Below are positions 1-8,534 of a stretch of DNA of 64,000 bases, one piece after another. The notes beneath the pieces were generated by a model, which worked only from the letters and a program-made list of their open reading frames with translations, did no database searches and was not told the origin of the DNA. A program made the position numbers and the translations under genes. Numbering within the stretch: the first letter of the stretch is position 1; each line of letters opens with the position of its first letter. Source of the stretch: Cyanobacteria bacterium FACHB-63 (lineage in GTDB: Bacteria > Cyanobacteriota > Cyanobacteriia > Leptolyngbyales > Leptolyngbyaceae); assembly GCA_014695255.1 (NCBI GenBank), contig JACJNX010000064.1:1-64000 (forward strand), in the 5' to 3' direction.

Positions 1-94
1 TGTGGATTGCACAATTTTCGCCTTGAGAACCGTCAGTTGAGATTTGCCTAGTTTGATAAGATCCGGAGGCACACGGCTGAATCCCTACTGACTG

Positions 95-628
95 CTATTT
101 CCGATAATGTTTAATGTAAAGCGACTCTTGCCGCCCTGGATTAAACCACAATCGAATCCGAGGGAGAATCTTCGGCTGTGACTGCGCCAAGTTCTGATCT
201 TGAATAAACACTTTGGTAAAGGCTTGAATACTGTTTTTAATCACTCGCGCATTGTTCACATCGGTTCCATCAATCAGCACTTGTAAGGTAATGGTGTTCC
301 CGGCTTGAACATCACTACTAAATTTCGGCGGAATAATCACCGCAGCTTTAGCAAGTCCTCGATCGATGCCATCTCGAATCGGATCAAGCCCGTTCCACTG
401 CACCGGGATAAATTGATTGGTCGCATATAGTCGCTCTGTGTACGCTTGGCTTAGGTTACTACGATCGAAGTCTTGCACGATCAAAGCAATGTTCTTGGCT
501 TCGAGTCGAATCGCAAACCCGAAGATAAACAGGGTCATCGTCGGCAAAATGAACGCCAGCGCTAAAGTGAGACGATCGCGGCGAAACTGAGCCAGTTCTT
601 TTTTACATTGAGCCAGAATGCGTTTCAT
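95..628 (-). pseudogene. ABC-2 type transporter permease, C-terminal half missing
   Basis: This is the N-terminal half of an ABC-2 membrane permease of the YhhJ/YbhR type, which would form the inner-membrane channel of a three-part efflux system. A hydrophobic segment lies at about residues 20-41, followed by the extracytoplasmic domain. Family members are about 370 aa and continue past the motif NPGRQESLYI with further membrane segments; here the frame diverges immediately after that motif and stops at residue 177. The break is near positions 108-110. The remaining bases to the window edge do not encode the expected membrane segments, so an insertion or rearrangement is likely. The start codon overlaps the stop of the ATPase gene by 4 bp (ATGA), so the two are translationally coupled. 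Confidence 0.8.
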
Positions 629-2556
629 AATTGGGCGCGTTGAACGACTCCGATAAAGGCATCTTCGAGGGAGTAGGGGATGGGGAGTAGGGAGGTGGGG
701 GATAGGTTGGCGGCGATGAGGCGCGATCGTAGGAGTTCGATTTCTTCGGGATGATCAATGACCACGTGCAGGCGATCTGCAAAAATCGACACTCGCCAAC
801 TGTCCATTTGTTGTTTTAGTAAGTTTGATGCGGCTTGAGTTTGATCCAGCACAACTTCGATTAATTGTCCGGGTTGCGCTGCTTTGATTTGACTCGGTGA
901 ACCTTCTAGAACGGTTTCACCTGCCACCATAAAGCTCATGCGGTTGCATTGTTCTGCTTCTTCGAGATAGTGTGTTGTGACTAGAATTGCAGTTCCATTT
1001 CGAGCAAAGTTATTGATCAATCGCCAAAATTGCCGCCGCGCTAATGGATCAACCCCGGAGGTGGGTTCATCCAGGAATAAGATATCCGGTTCGTGCAACA
1101 CAGAAGCTCCGAAAGCAACGCGCTGTTTCCAACCTCCGGGTAGCTGTCCGGTGAGCATATTTTCCTGCCCTTCAAGTCCGCAAGTCGCAAGCACCCAATC
1201 AATCTTTTCGCGACGGAGCTTGCGTGGAACCCCATACACACCGCTATAGAATTGCAGGTTTTGCACGATCGATAAGTCATCATACAGCGTGAATTTCTGG
1301 CTCATGTAGCCGATTCGCTTTCTGAGATCGCTACTGCGAAGATTGCCGCGTTCTCCACCTAATGCAATCTCTCCAGAACTCGCAGGTAACAATCCACAGA
1401 GCATTTTGATTGTGGTAGTTTTCCCGGCTCCATTTGCTCCAAGCAAGCCGAAAATCTCACCGTAGCGAACTGCCACATCGACGTTTTTCACGGCTTGGAA
1501 TGTGCCAAACACTCGATTTAGATTCCGAGCATAGATAGCAATCTCTTCTGAGGATTTACGGCTCGATCGCCCACGCGGAAATTCTAAAACCTGTGGGGCT
1601 GATCCTTGCTGTCTCAGTCTGGTCACAAAAACATTTTCTAACGTTGGCTCTGCGGCTTGAAGTGAAGTTAAGCTGAGATGCCGATCGCGGAACTTCGCCC
1701 GAATTTCTCGTTCTCCGGCATTCGGATCAGCTACTAACACATCTAAACGATCGCCAAACATCTGCACATCTGTAATGGCAGCACTCTCGTTTAAGACTTG
1801 TTCGGCAATTTGGAGCTGGGGCGTATGCACTTCGATGCGATGTAAGCCCAAACTGTGGCGCAGTTGAGTCGGAGTTCCAATTTGTTGAATCATCCCGTCA
1901 TACATTAATGCCACCCGATTACAGCGTTCTGCTTCATCGAGATAAGGCGTGGCAACAACGATCGTCACGCCTTCTGCGGTTAATGCCGCTAACACATCCC
2001 AGAACTCCCGCCGCGAGACTGGATCAACTCCGGTCGTCGGTTCATCTAACAATAAAACTTGCGGCTGTGAAACGAGGGCACAGCAGAGCGCAAGCTTTTG
2101 TTTCATACCGCCGGATAACTGTCCAGCGAGACGATCACCAAATTGATCTAAGCTCATCAACTTGAGATACTTAGCGCGTCGCTCTTGAAATAATGGCTCC
2201 GGAACTTCTCGCAATCCTGCAACATACTGTAAATTCTCATTGATACTCAAATCTAAGTACAGCGAAAATTGCTGAGTCAGATAGCCAATCTGCAATCGAG
2301 CATCCCGCGCAGGCAAGCCCAGAACTTGAACTTCCCCGGCTGTCGCTTCCATAATGCCGCCGAGAATGTGAAACGTAGTGGTTTTCCCCGCACCATCGGG
2401 GCCAATCAAGCCAAATAACTCACCCGCAGCCACCCTAAAATCAATTCCACGAACCGCAGCAATCCGATCGTAATGTTTATGCAACTGACGAACTTGAATC
2501 ACCGAATCGGTTGCGCTGTGAGAAACATTCGGAGTGAGTTCAATGGCTGAAGTCAT
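625..2556 (-). CDS. ABC transporter ATP-binding protein with two fused ATPase domains
   Basis: Cytoplasmic ATPase that should power the neighbouring ABC-2 permease, probably exporting hydrophobic compounds together with the HlyD-type adaptor. It has two nucleotide-binding domains in tandem, as in RbbA/YhiH-type proteins. Domain 1 has Walker A GPDGAGKTT (52-60), signature LSGG (147-150) and Walker B ending LLLDEP (about 167-172). Domain 2 has Walker A GANGAGKTT (373-381), signature LPGG (472-475) and Walker B LFLDEP. Domain 1 has ATPYLDEA where an H-loop histidine is expected, whereas domain 2 keeps TTHYLEEA, so the two sites look functionally unequal. An AGGAG ribosome site lies in the last codons of the upstream adaptor gene, 2 bp away. 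The ATG at 2556 is well supported. Confidence 0.93.
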   Translation of the reverse strand: MTSAIELTPNVSHSATDSVIQVRQLHKHYDRIAAVRGIDFRVAAGELFGLIGPDGAGKTTTFHILGGIMEATAGEVQVLGLPARDARLQIGYLTQQFSLYLDLSINENLQYVAGLREVPEPLFQERRAKYLKLMSLDQFGDRLAGQLSGGMKQKLALCCALVSQPQVLLLDEPTTGVDPVSRREFWDVLAALTAEGVTIVVATPYLDEAERCNRVALMYDGMIQQIGTPTQLRHSLGLHRIEVHTPQLQIAEQVLNESAAITDVQMFGDRLDVLVADPNAGEREIRAKFRDRHLSLTSLQAAEPTLENVFVTRLRQQGSAPQVLEFPRGRSSRKSSEEIAIYARNLNRVFGTFQAVKNVDVAVRYGEIFGLLGANGAGKTTTIKMLCGLLPASSGEIALGGERGNLRSSDLRKRIGYMSQKFTLYDDLSIVQNLQFYSGVYGVPRKLRREKIDWVLATCGLEGQENMLTGQLPGGWKQRVAFGASVLHEPDILFLDEPTSGVDPLARRQFWRLINNFARNGTAILVTTHYLEEAEQCNRMSFMVAGETVLEGSPSQIKAAQPGQLIEVVLDQTQAASNLLKQQMDSWRVSIFADRLHVVIDHPEEIELLRSRLIAANLSPTSLLPIPYSLEDAFIGVVQRAQL

Positions 2557-2558
2557 GT

Positions 2559-3857
2559 TTACTCCTGCTTGAGCATAATTTCCCCATCCGCAGGCATTCC
2601 AGGCTTGGCATATCCACCCGGATCATCGATCGTTATCTTCACGCCAAACACTTGCTTGACTCGATCGTTGCGGAAGTAAATGTTCTCTGGTGTGAAAGAC
2701 GCTTTGGGATCGATCGCTGCAACTTTCGCACTCAACGGTTTCTTTAGATTCGAGTCAAGAAACACCTGAGCGCGTTGGCCCACCCGTACTTTACCGATGT
2801 CACCTTCAGGAATGTAGCCGCGCAGATAAACCGTATTTAAATCAATCACAGTTAACAATGTTTTTCCGGTCGCCACGACAGCTCCAGGCTCAACAGGTCG
2901 AGCCGTCACAACTCCACGAATCGGGCTTCTGACTACAAACGAATCTAATCGTCTTTGAATTTGCTGCTGATTGGCTAACGCATTTTTCACTTTCGCTTGG
3001 GCTGCAATTAACCGCGATCGCGCTTGGTCGCGCTGTTGTTCGAGTCCTGTTAACTGGGCGCTACGAATATCGGGATTCAATCCAGTGCTTTGGGTTTGTG
3101 TCAATCCACCTTGGGCTGCGCTCAACTGTTCGCTTGCAGCCGTCACCGCTTCTTGACGCGCTTGTAGGGTTGCCAGTGCCGTATCTACCGCAGCCTGAGC
3201 CGTTTCAACATTCGTTTGAGCTTGGTCAAACTGTTGTTTATTGATCGCTCCTTGATTGACTAACTGAGCAAAGCGATCGCGATCTTTAACAGCAAGACTG
3301 GCTCTCGATCGAGCTTCTTTTAACTGGGCTTGTGCCTGTTTAACATTGGCGTTTGCTTGTGCCAACTGTGCTCGCGCTGCTGCCACCGTAGAAGATGCCT
3401 GATTAATCCGTCCCCGTGCATCACCTTGTGACTGTTGTAGATTCAATTGCGCTTCTTGAATCTTGCTTTCTGCCACGGCAATGTCTAATCGAGCTTGTTG
3501 CTCTTCTTGGCGTGCTGCTGCCACTTGCGCTGCGGTGGCGCTCAATTGCTCATTCACTTCCTCGTCGGTAATCTGTGCCACCACCTGATTTTTCTGCACT
3601 TCATCGCCTTCGCGGAAGTTCATCGCCGTTACTCGTCCCGCCGTTTTTGCCCCAATCTCGGTTTCGTCTGCCTCAATCCGTCCGCTCAGCGGTAAAGTTG
3701 TCGCTTCAGGTCGCGGCATGAATCGCCATGTGGCAAATCCAATCCCTGCGATCGCAATCAACCCCGGAATAATCAGCAGTTTCTTCGATCGTCGAGAGGG
3801 CTTCGTCGTCGGCGCACCCGGAGATTGATCCGCAGGTTGGGGCAGTGTTTGAGTCAT
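2559..3857 (-). CDS. HlyD-family efflux periplasmic adaptor
   Basis: Membrane-fusion protein that should connect the ABC exporter to the outer membrane. An N-terminal membrane anchor (about residues 28-46) is followed by a lipoyl/barrel-sandwich half (AGRVTAMNFREGDEV), a very long alanine- and glutamine-rich coiled-coil hairpin, the second lipoyl half (SPIRGVVTARPVEPGAVV) and a C-terminal beta-barrel. This order is diagnostic for HlyD/EmrA-type adaptors. I chose the ATG at 3857 (432 aa); an in-frame TTG at 3869 would add four residues, and neither has a clear ribosome site. It is first in the minus-strand operon adaptor-ATPase-permease and is probably controlled by the divergent TetR gene through the palindrome upstream. 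Confidence 0.92.
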   Translation of the reverse strand: MTQTLPQPADQSPGAPTTKPSRRSKKLLIIPGLIAIAGIGFATWRFMPRPEATTLPLSGRIEADETEIGAKTAGRVTAMNFREGDEVQKNQVVAQITDEEVNEQLSATAAQVAAARQEEQQARLDIAVAESKIQEAQLNLQQSQGDARGRINQASSTVAAARAQLAQANANVKQAQAQLKEARSRASLAVKDRDRFAQLVNQGAINKQQFDQAQTNVETAQAAVDTALATLQARQEAVTAASEQLSAAQGGLTQTQSTGLNPDIRSAQLTGLEQQRDQARSRLIAAQAKVKNALANQQQIQRRLDSFVVRSPIRGVVTARPVEPGAVVATGKTLLTVIDLNTVYLRGYIPEGDIGKVRVGQRAQVFLDSNLKKPLSAKVAAIDPKASFTPENIYFRNDRVKQVFGVKITIDDPGGYAKPGMPADGEIMLKQE

Positions 3858-3904
3858 AAGACAAGGCAAGATTCTGAGTGCAAAGTTCTATTTGCAGAAT
3901 ACAC

Positions 3905-3929
3905 ATCATACTAGACGGTCTAGTATGAT
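3905..3929. promoter_or_regulatory. Perfect palindrome, probable TetR operator
   Basis: A 25-bp perfect palindrome centred on G3917; its core arms are CATACTAGAC and GTCTAGTATG with one base between. It lies between the divergent HlyD-adaptor and TetR genes, 31 bp before the TetR start. Size, symmetry and position are typical of a TetR dimer operator that represses both directions. That the neighbouring regulator binds it is inferred. Confidence 0.8.
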
Positions 3930-3959
3930 TAAACGATTATCCGTTGAAAAAGTTAACCA

Positions 3960-4565
3960 ATGCCAGCGACGAGTGAACGCCAATCTGCAAAGCGGAATCA
4001 AATTCTCAAAGGTGCAATGGCTGTGTTTTTGCGATCGGGTTATGCAGGAACCAGTATGGATCGCATTGCGGCTGAAGCAGGTGTTTCTAAACAAACAATT
4101 TATAGTCACTTCCAGGACAAAGAAGGACTATTTCGATCGCTGATTGAAGGCGAAACGCTCACTCGATTTGAAATCGTGTTTCAACTTGATCCGCACCAGA
4201 TTGATCCTGAAACGCTGCTGCGGAAATTAGCAGAAATCTATTTTACGCAAGTGGTGGATAACAGTCAGTATGTCCCCCTCCTGCGAATTGTGATTGGTGA
4301 ATCAGAGCGATTTCCAGAATTAGCGAAGCTGTTTGTGGAAACGGTGGCACAACGCGGTAAGAAATTACTGTGTGAATATTTCCGACATCATCCAGAGTTA
4401 AGGATTGATGACCCGGAAGCGATCGCCCAAATCTTTTTCGGCTCACTAGTATCTTGGGTGATCTTACAAAAAATGCTGCATGGAGAGACTTGGATTGATT
4501 TGTCTCGTGATCGCATTGTCGATCGATTAATTGCGCTAATTGTAAGTCCTTCAAAAAGTGATTAG
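3960..4565 (+). CDS. TetR/AcrR-family transcriptional regulator
   Basis: DNA-binding repressor of 201 aa. The N-terminal helix-turn-helix spans about residues 10-56, including GYAGTSMDRIAAEAGVSKQT and the IYSHFQDKEGLF signature that follows the recognition helix in this family. The C-terminal ligand-binding part resembles the AefR-like group. It is transcribed away from the adaptor-ABC export operon, with a perfect palindrome between them, so it most likely represses the exporter and itself until an export substrate binds. The effector is unknown. Confidence 0.92.
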   Translation: MPATSERQSAKRNQILKGAMAVFLRSGYAGTSMDRIAAEAGVSKQTIYSHFQDKEGLFRSLIEGETLTRFEIVFQLDPHQIDPETLLRKLAEIYFTQVVDNSQYVPLLRIVIGESERFPELAKLFVETVAQRGKKLLCEYFRHHPELRIDDPEAIAQIFFGSLVSWVILQKMLHGETWIDLSRDRIVDRLIALIVSPSKSD

Positions 4566-4578
4566 ATGCCTCTGCTCA

Positions 4579-4792
4579 TGTACAGTGACTTTATTATTTG
4601 TCATGGAGACACATTAGTGTCGTTTAAGAGGCAGAGCTAGACCTAGCTTGCTTTTCTGCCTAAAGCTAAGCTGACAATCCTGATGATCTAATGCTAGGTT
4701 GCTGAACGAACATTTTCTGAAATCCTTTAATTAAAGAGGGTTTGCTCAGCAACATGAATTTGTCTTGATGTCATCTAATTTGGCACTGTACA
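4579..4792 (+). mobile_element. 214-bp miniature element with Tn7-like/CAST-like ends, copy 1
   Basis: Non-coding element bounded by TGTACAGTG and CACTGTACA. Inside each terminus are further short spaced motifs of the form GACA-N-ATTA-N-TGTC (for example GACACATTAGTGTC at the left end; ATGAATTTGTC and TGTCATCTAATTTG at the right). This layout resembles the TnsB-site ends of type V-K CRISPR-associated transposons as I remember them (TGTACAGTGAC followed by ATTA/TGTC motifs). A second copy in inverted orientation lies at 8322-8532, about 97% identical by eye. The 5 bases outside each end are GCTCA and TCAGA, so there is no target-site duplication. It contains no gene and would need a transposase in trans. 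Confidence 0.75.
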
Positions 4793-4819
4793 TCAGAGGG
4801 CGCGATCGTGCCCTCTGAC
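4793..4819. terminator. Hairpin, possible former terminator of the tetR gene
   Basis: Arms TCAGAGGGC and GCCCTCTGA enclose GCGATCGT-like loop sequence. It directly abuts the right end of miniature element copy 1. There is no clear T-run, so termination is only possible. The element may have inserted between the regulator gene and this hairpin. Confidence 0.4.
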
Positions 4820-5140
4820 TTGACTTGAGCTCTGATTCAACAAAGATTTATATCGGCTCTATATCACTGGCTTGAGGGATTGGTATTATTTGCTCATCAT
4901 CAATCTTCAGGGTGTAATTTTCAACCTAATTCATCCGAAACTGGTGAATCTACATGATAGAAAAATAGTTTTGTTCGATTAACGCTTTTTAGATACTCTC
5001 TAGTTCCGCAGTTAAATCTTCTCGGCTCCTCGCCCCCGCAGCCTCAATTTTCGGGGAAGTTCGCTTAGAAGTCTCCCAAAACTAAAGAATTTGGGGCGCA
5101 ATTGCGTCAGTTCCAACTCTCATTCATAACCCCCAAAACA
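4820..5140. other. Upstream region of the DUF4347/sugar-dehydrogenase gene
   Basis: No gene is supported here. The region is AT-rich before about 5020 and probably holds the promoter of the large gene that follows. I see no clear ribosome site at the ATG at 5141. Confidence 0.4.
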
Positions 5141-8100
5141 ATGAGCATACCTTTCAGGCAGCCTACCCCGTTCGGTCAGAACTTCGAGGTAGACAACACT
5201 TTCATTCAACAAAATTTGAATCCAGCCTCAGATTTTCAGCTATCAAATACGTTTGGATCATTGACGCGATCGAGTCATCGCAACCGATCTGTCGCCAGCC
5301 AGCCTAGCGCCTCGATTCTATTTATCGATCGCGGCGTCGAAGCCTATTCCACTCTAGTAGCCGCCGCATCGCCAGAAGTTGAAGTAATTTTGCTCGATCC
5401 CATGCAAGATGGCATTCAACAAATCAGCAATGTTTTAGCCGATCGTCGCAACCTTGCCAGCCTGCACGTCGTAACCAACGGTCAAACAGGTCGAATTCAA
5501 TTGGGCAGCACCGAACTAAATTCCACCACGATTCGGCACTATGACGACCAACTCAAAGCCTGGGCTAAATCGTTTACCTCCAATGGTGACATTTTGTTAT
5601 ATGGCTGTAATGTCGCGAGTGGAAAAGGTCAGCAATTAATCCAGCAGATCAGTAATCTGACCAAAACCGATGTTGCCGCATCGACTGACTTAACGGGCAG
5701 CAGCGATCGCGGTGGTGACTGGATACTCGAAGTAAAAACAGGGGCGATCGCCGCTTCGATCGCCTTCCAACCGCGCGCGCTCAACGCTTACACGGGCGTA
5801 CTGGACACAGGCGACGGCTTGCGAGGAGAGTACTTCGACAACAACAACTTTACCAACCCGAAATTCACTCGTGTCGATCCTACGATCAGCTTCAATTGGG
5901 GTAAAAATTCACCCGCTACTGGTATGAACAAGGATACCTTTTCCGTGCGCTGGACCGGGCAAGTGCAAGTGGCCCATACCGAAGAATACACCTTTTACAC
6001 AACAGCAGATGATGGATCGAAACTGTGGCTGAATGGACAACTGGTTGTTGATAGCTCCAACAGTCGCAGAGGGCAAGAAGTCAGTGGTAAGATTCGACTC
6101 AATGCCGGTCAGCGATATGATGTCAAGCTGGAATATTTTGAAAATACGGCGGACGCATCAATGGCGTTGCAGTGGTCGAGCGCCAGCCAAACGAAGCAAG
6201 GCATTCCGCAATCAATGCTGTTTAGCACGATTCCCCAAGGTTCCGGAACGATCAGTCTGGCAACTTCCACACCACCGAATGTTAGTGAAGACGCAGGCAA
6301 AGCATCAGTGATGGTGGTCCGCACGGGTGGCAGCACGGGTGCTGTCACGGTGACGTATAGCGTTGATGGTCGAACAGCATTGCCAGGATCAGACTACATC
6401 ACTCCAAGTGGTAGTCTCACGTTCCAAGAGGGCGAAACCAGCAAGACGATCGATATTACCCTGGTTAATGACGACGTATTTGAATCTGATGAGGACTTTA
6501 CGATCGGCCTGTTAGGCACCAATGGAGTGGGTCAAGTCGGCGCACCTCGAACTGCCACAATCAAAATTGTGGATGACGATAGCCCATCGACGGTTAGCTT
6601 CAGCCAACCCAGCTACAGCGTCAACGAAAATAGCGGGACTGCCTCCGTCATCGTGCAACGGACAGGAAATATAGCCAAGCCAGCCTCAGTCAATTACGCC
6701 ACGAGTAATGGAAGCGCAAGCGCTGGATCGGACTACACAGCGACTTCGGGTACCGTCAGTTTTGCATCCGAAGAAACGAGCAAGACGATTTCCATTCTGA
6801 TCACGAACGACATCTCAGTTGAGTCGAGCGAAACGGTCAATCTTGCCTTGAGTAACCCTGGTAAGTGGACGACATTAGGATCCCAGAGTACGGCCAGCCT
6901 AACCATTGTGGATAATGATTCTTCGGGCACATTCAGGCGGGAAACGGTGCTGACGGGACTCAACCAACCCACCACGATCGACTGGACTCCGGATGGGCGC
7001 AATATGTTCATTGCCCAGCAGAACGGAGTTGTTCGAGTGATGCGAGACGGCGTGCTTCAGTCAACTTCACTCATTGATATCTCCCAACGAGTGAATGGTG
7101 TGCGCGATCGCGGTTTATTGGGATTGGCAATTCATCCAAACTTTCCTGCCACGCCCTACGTTTACCTGCTCTACACCTATGACCCACCAGAAGCAGCCAG
7201 CACACCCGATAGTGCGAACAATCGTCCGGCGCGACTGGGTCGCTTCACAGTAACAACCGATGCTGCTGGTAACCTTACAGCAGCACCTAGCAGCGAGGTC
7301 GTGCTGCTGGGTGAAAATAGCCTTTGGGCCTATACAAGCCGACCGGACGGAAACAGTACTAATGACTCGTCGATTCCTCCATCAGGAATTAAGAATACGA
7401 CCAACTTGGCGGGTATTCCAGACTCAGCACTTGATATTGATGCCAACGGTAATCTCACCAAAAATGTGCGGGACTATTTAGCAACCGATAGCGAATCTCA
7501 CACGATCGGAGCGGTGCATTTTGGTCCCGATGGAAAGTTGTATGTAAGCGTCGGGGATGGTACTTCCTACAACTTTGCAGATCCCCGGACTGTACGTGTG
7601 CAAGACCTGAACAACCTTTCAGGAAAAATTCTGCGGATTGATCCGATCACGGGGGATGGGTTATCCGATAACCCGTTCTATTCAGCGACCGGAGGAAGCG
7701 ACAATAATCGCGATAAAGTTTTCAGCTATGGTTTACGAAATCCGTTCCGCTTTACCTTCGACCCAGTCAGCGGACAGCCCGTGCTTGGCGATGTGGGTTG
7801 GAACACGTGGGAAGAAATGAACACCGGGCGCGGCGTTAACTTTGGCTGGCCATATTATGAGGGAGGAAATGGAACCAGTCTTCGACAAACCACGGGGTAC
7901 GGTGGCCTGCCTGAAGCTCAGGCATTCTATAACAGTGGTGGTGATCAGCAGGTTACTGCCCCCATTTATGCCCAAAGGCATGCCGATGGCGCAATTGCCA
8001 TCATTATGGGTGACTTCTATGACAACAATCGTCTGATTTTTGGCGATGTCCAGAATGGCAACATTTACGAGGCCACACTCGACAGCAATAATCGCCGAGT

Positions 8101-8227
8101 AGTCAGCAGCGTTCGAGTGTTTGACTCTGGGCTGACCTACGTTGTGGATATGGAGAAAGGACTGGACGGTAATATGTACGGGGTCAATATGGGAAATGGG
8201 ACGATTTTCCGGTGGGTTCCTGGTTAA
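5141..8227 (+). CDS. DUF4347, PA14, Calx-beta and PQQ-type sugar dehydrogenase multidomain protein
   Basis: Large, probably exported protein of 1028 aa with no classical signal peptide, a pattern common in cyanobacterial DUF4347 proteins thought to leave by type I secretion. Domains in order: DUF4347 (about 50-220, with DILLYGCNVASG), PA14 (about 225-370, beginning GLRGEYFDNNNF and including ADDGSKLWLNG), two Calx-beta repeats (about 370-610, each with GSDY and FEEGET-like strands), and a glucose/sorbosone dehydrogenase beta-propeller (about 615-1028, with GLLGLAIHPNF, GPDGKLYVSVGDG, SYGLRNPFRFTFD and GVNFGWPYYEGG). A surface or matrix carbohydrate oxidase is a reasonable guess. I chose ATG 5141 over TTG 5102. 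The gene sits alone between two inverted miniature elements, so it may be mobile cargo. Confidence 0.88.
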   Translation: MSIPFRQPTPFGQNFEVDNTFIQQNLNPASDFQLSNTFGSLTRSSHRNRSVASQPSASILFIDRGVEAYSTLVAAASPEVEVILLDPMQDGIQQISNVLADRRNLASLHVVTNGQTGRIQLGSTELNSTTIRHYDDQLKAWAKSFTSNGDILLYGCNVASGKGQQLIQQISNLTKTDVAASTDLTGSSDRGGDWILEVKTGAIAASIAFQPRALNAYTGVLDTGDGLRGEYFDNNNFTNPKFTRVDPTISFNWGKNSPATGMNKDTFSVRWTGQVQVAHTEEYTFYTTADDGSKLWLNGQLVVDSSNSRRGQEVSGKIRLNAGQRYDVKLEYFENTADASMALQWSSASQTKQGIPQSMLFSTIPQGSGTISLATSTPPNVSEDAGKASVMVVRTGGSTGAVTVTYSVDGRTALPGSDYITPSGSLTFQEGETSKTIDITLVNDDVFESDEDFTIGLLGTNGVGQVGAPRTATIKIVDDDSPSTVSFSQPSYSVNENSGTASVIVQRTGNIAKPASVNYATSNGSASAGSDYTATSGTVSFASEETSKTISILITNDISVESSETVNLALSNPGKWTTLGSQSTASLTIVDNDSSGTFRRETVLTGLNQPTTIDWTPDGRNMFIAQQNGVVRVMRDGVLQSTSLIDISQRVNGVRDRGLLGLAIHPNFPATPYVYLLYTYDPPEAASTPDSANNRPARLGRFTVTTDAAGNLTAAPSSEVVLLGENSLWAYTSRPDGNSTNDSSIPPSGIKNTTNLAGIPDSALDIDANGNLTKNVRDYLATDSESHTIGAVHFGPDGKLYVSVGDGTSYNFADPRTVRVQDLNNLSGKILRIDPITGDGLSDNPFYSATGGSDNNRDKVFSYGLRNPFRFTFDPVSGQPVLGDVGWNTWEEMNTGRGVNFGWPYYEGGNGTSLRQTTGYGGLPEAQAFYNSGGDQQVTAPIYAQRHADGAIAIIMGDFYDNNRLIFGDVQNGNIYEATLDSNNRRVVSSVRVFDSGLTYVVDMEKGLDGNMYGVNMGNGTIFRWVPG

Positions 8228-8241
8228 ATCTGCTCCTGCCG

Positions 8242-8286
8242 CCGGAATCGTAGCACCGGATGCTGCGATTCCGGCTAGCCTTTTTC
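8242..8286 (+). terminator. Rho-independent terminator of the DUF4347 gene
   Basis: Stem CCGGAATCGTAGCA paired with TGCTGCGATTCCGG (one mismatch), a 5-base loop, then CTAGCC and five T residues. It starts 15 bp after the stop codon. Confidence 0.75.
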
Positions 8287-8321
8287 TTGGAGGCGATCGC
8301 CCTCCGCCAGCGGTTTTCTGA

Positions 8322-8532
8322 TGTACAGTGCCAAATTAGATGACATCAAGACAAATTCATGTCGCTGAGCAAACCCTCTTTAATTAAAGGATTTCAGAAA
8401 ATGTTCGTTCAGCAACCTAGCATTAGATCATCGGGATTGCCAGCTTAGCTTTAGGCAGAAAAGCAAGCTAGGTCTAGCTCTGCCTCTTAAACGACACTAA
8501 TGTGTCTCCATGACAAATAAAAACACTGTACA
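8322..8532 (-). mobile_element. 211-bp miniature element with Tn7-like/CAST-like ends, copy 2
   Basis: Reverse-complement copy of the element at 4579-4792, with termini TGTACAGTG and CACTGTACA. Differences are confined to a few bases near one end and at single internal sites. The flanking pentamers are TCTGA and TTTAT. Reading outward from the GGCACTGTACA end, both copies are followed by TCAGA, so identity extends 5 bp beyond the terminus. Its outer end lies 4 bp from the 3' end of a partial tRNA-Ala. Together the copies bracket a 3.5-kb segment with a single gene. Confidence 0.75.
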
Positions 8533-8534
8533 TT

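Noticed and set aside
4579-8532. A complete CAST locus with CRISPR array and Cas12k
   Set aside because: Only transposon-like ends and one unrelated gene are present; no tns, tniQ, cas12k or repeat-spacer array is visible anywhere in the window.
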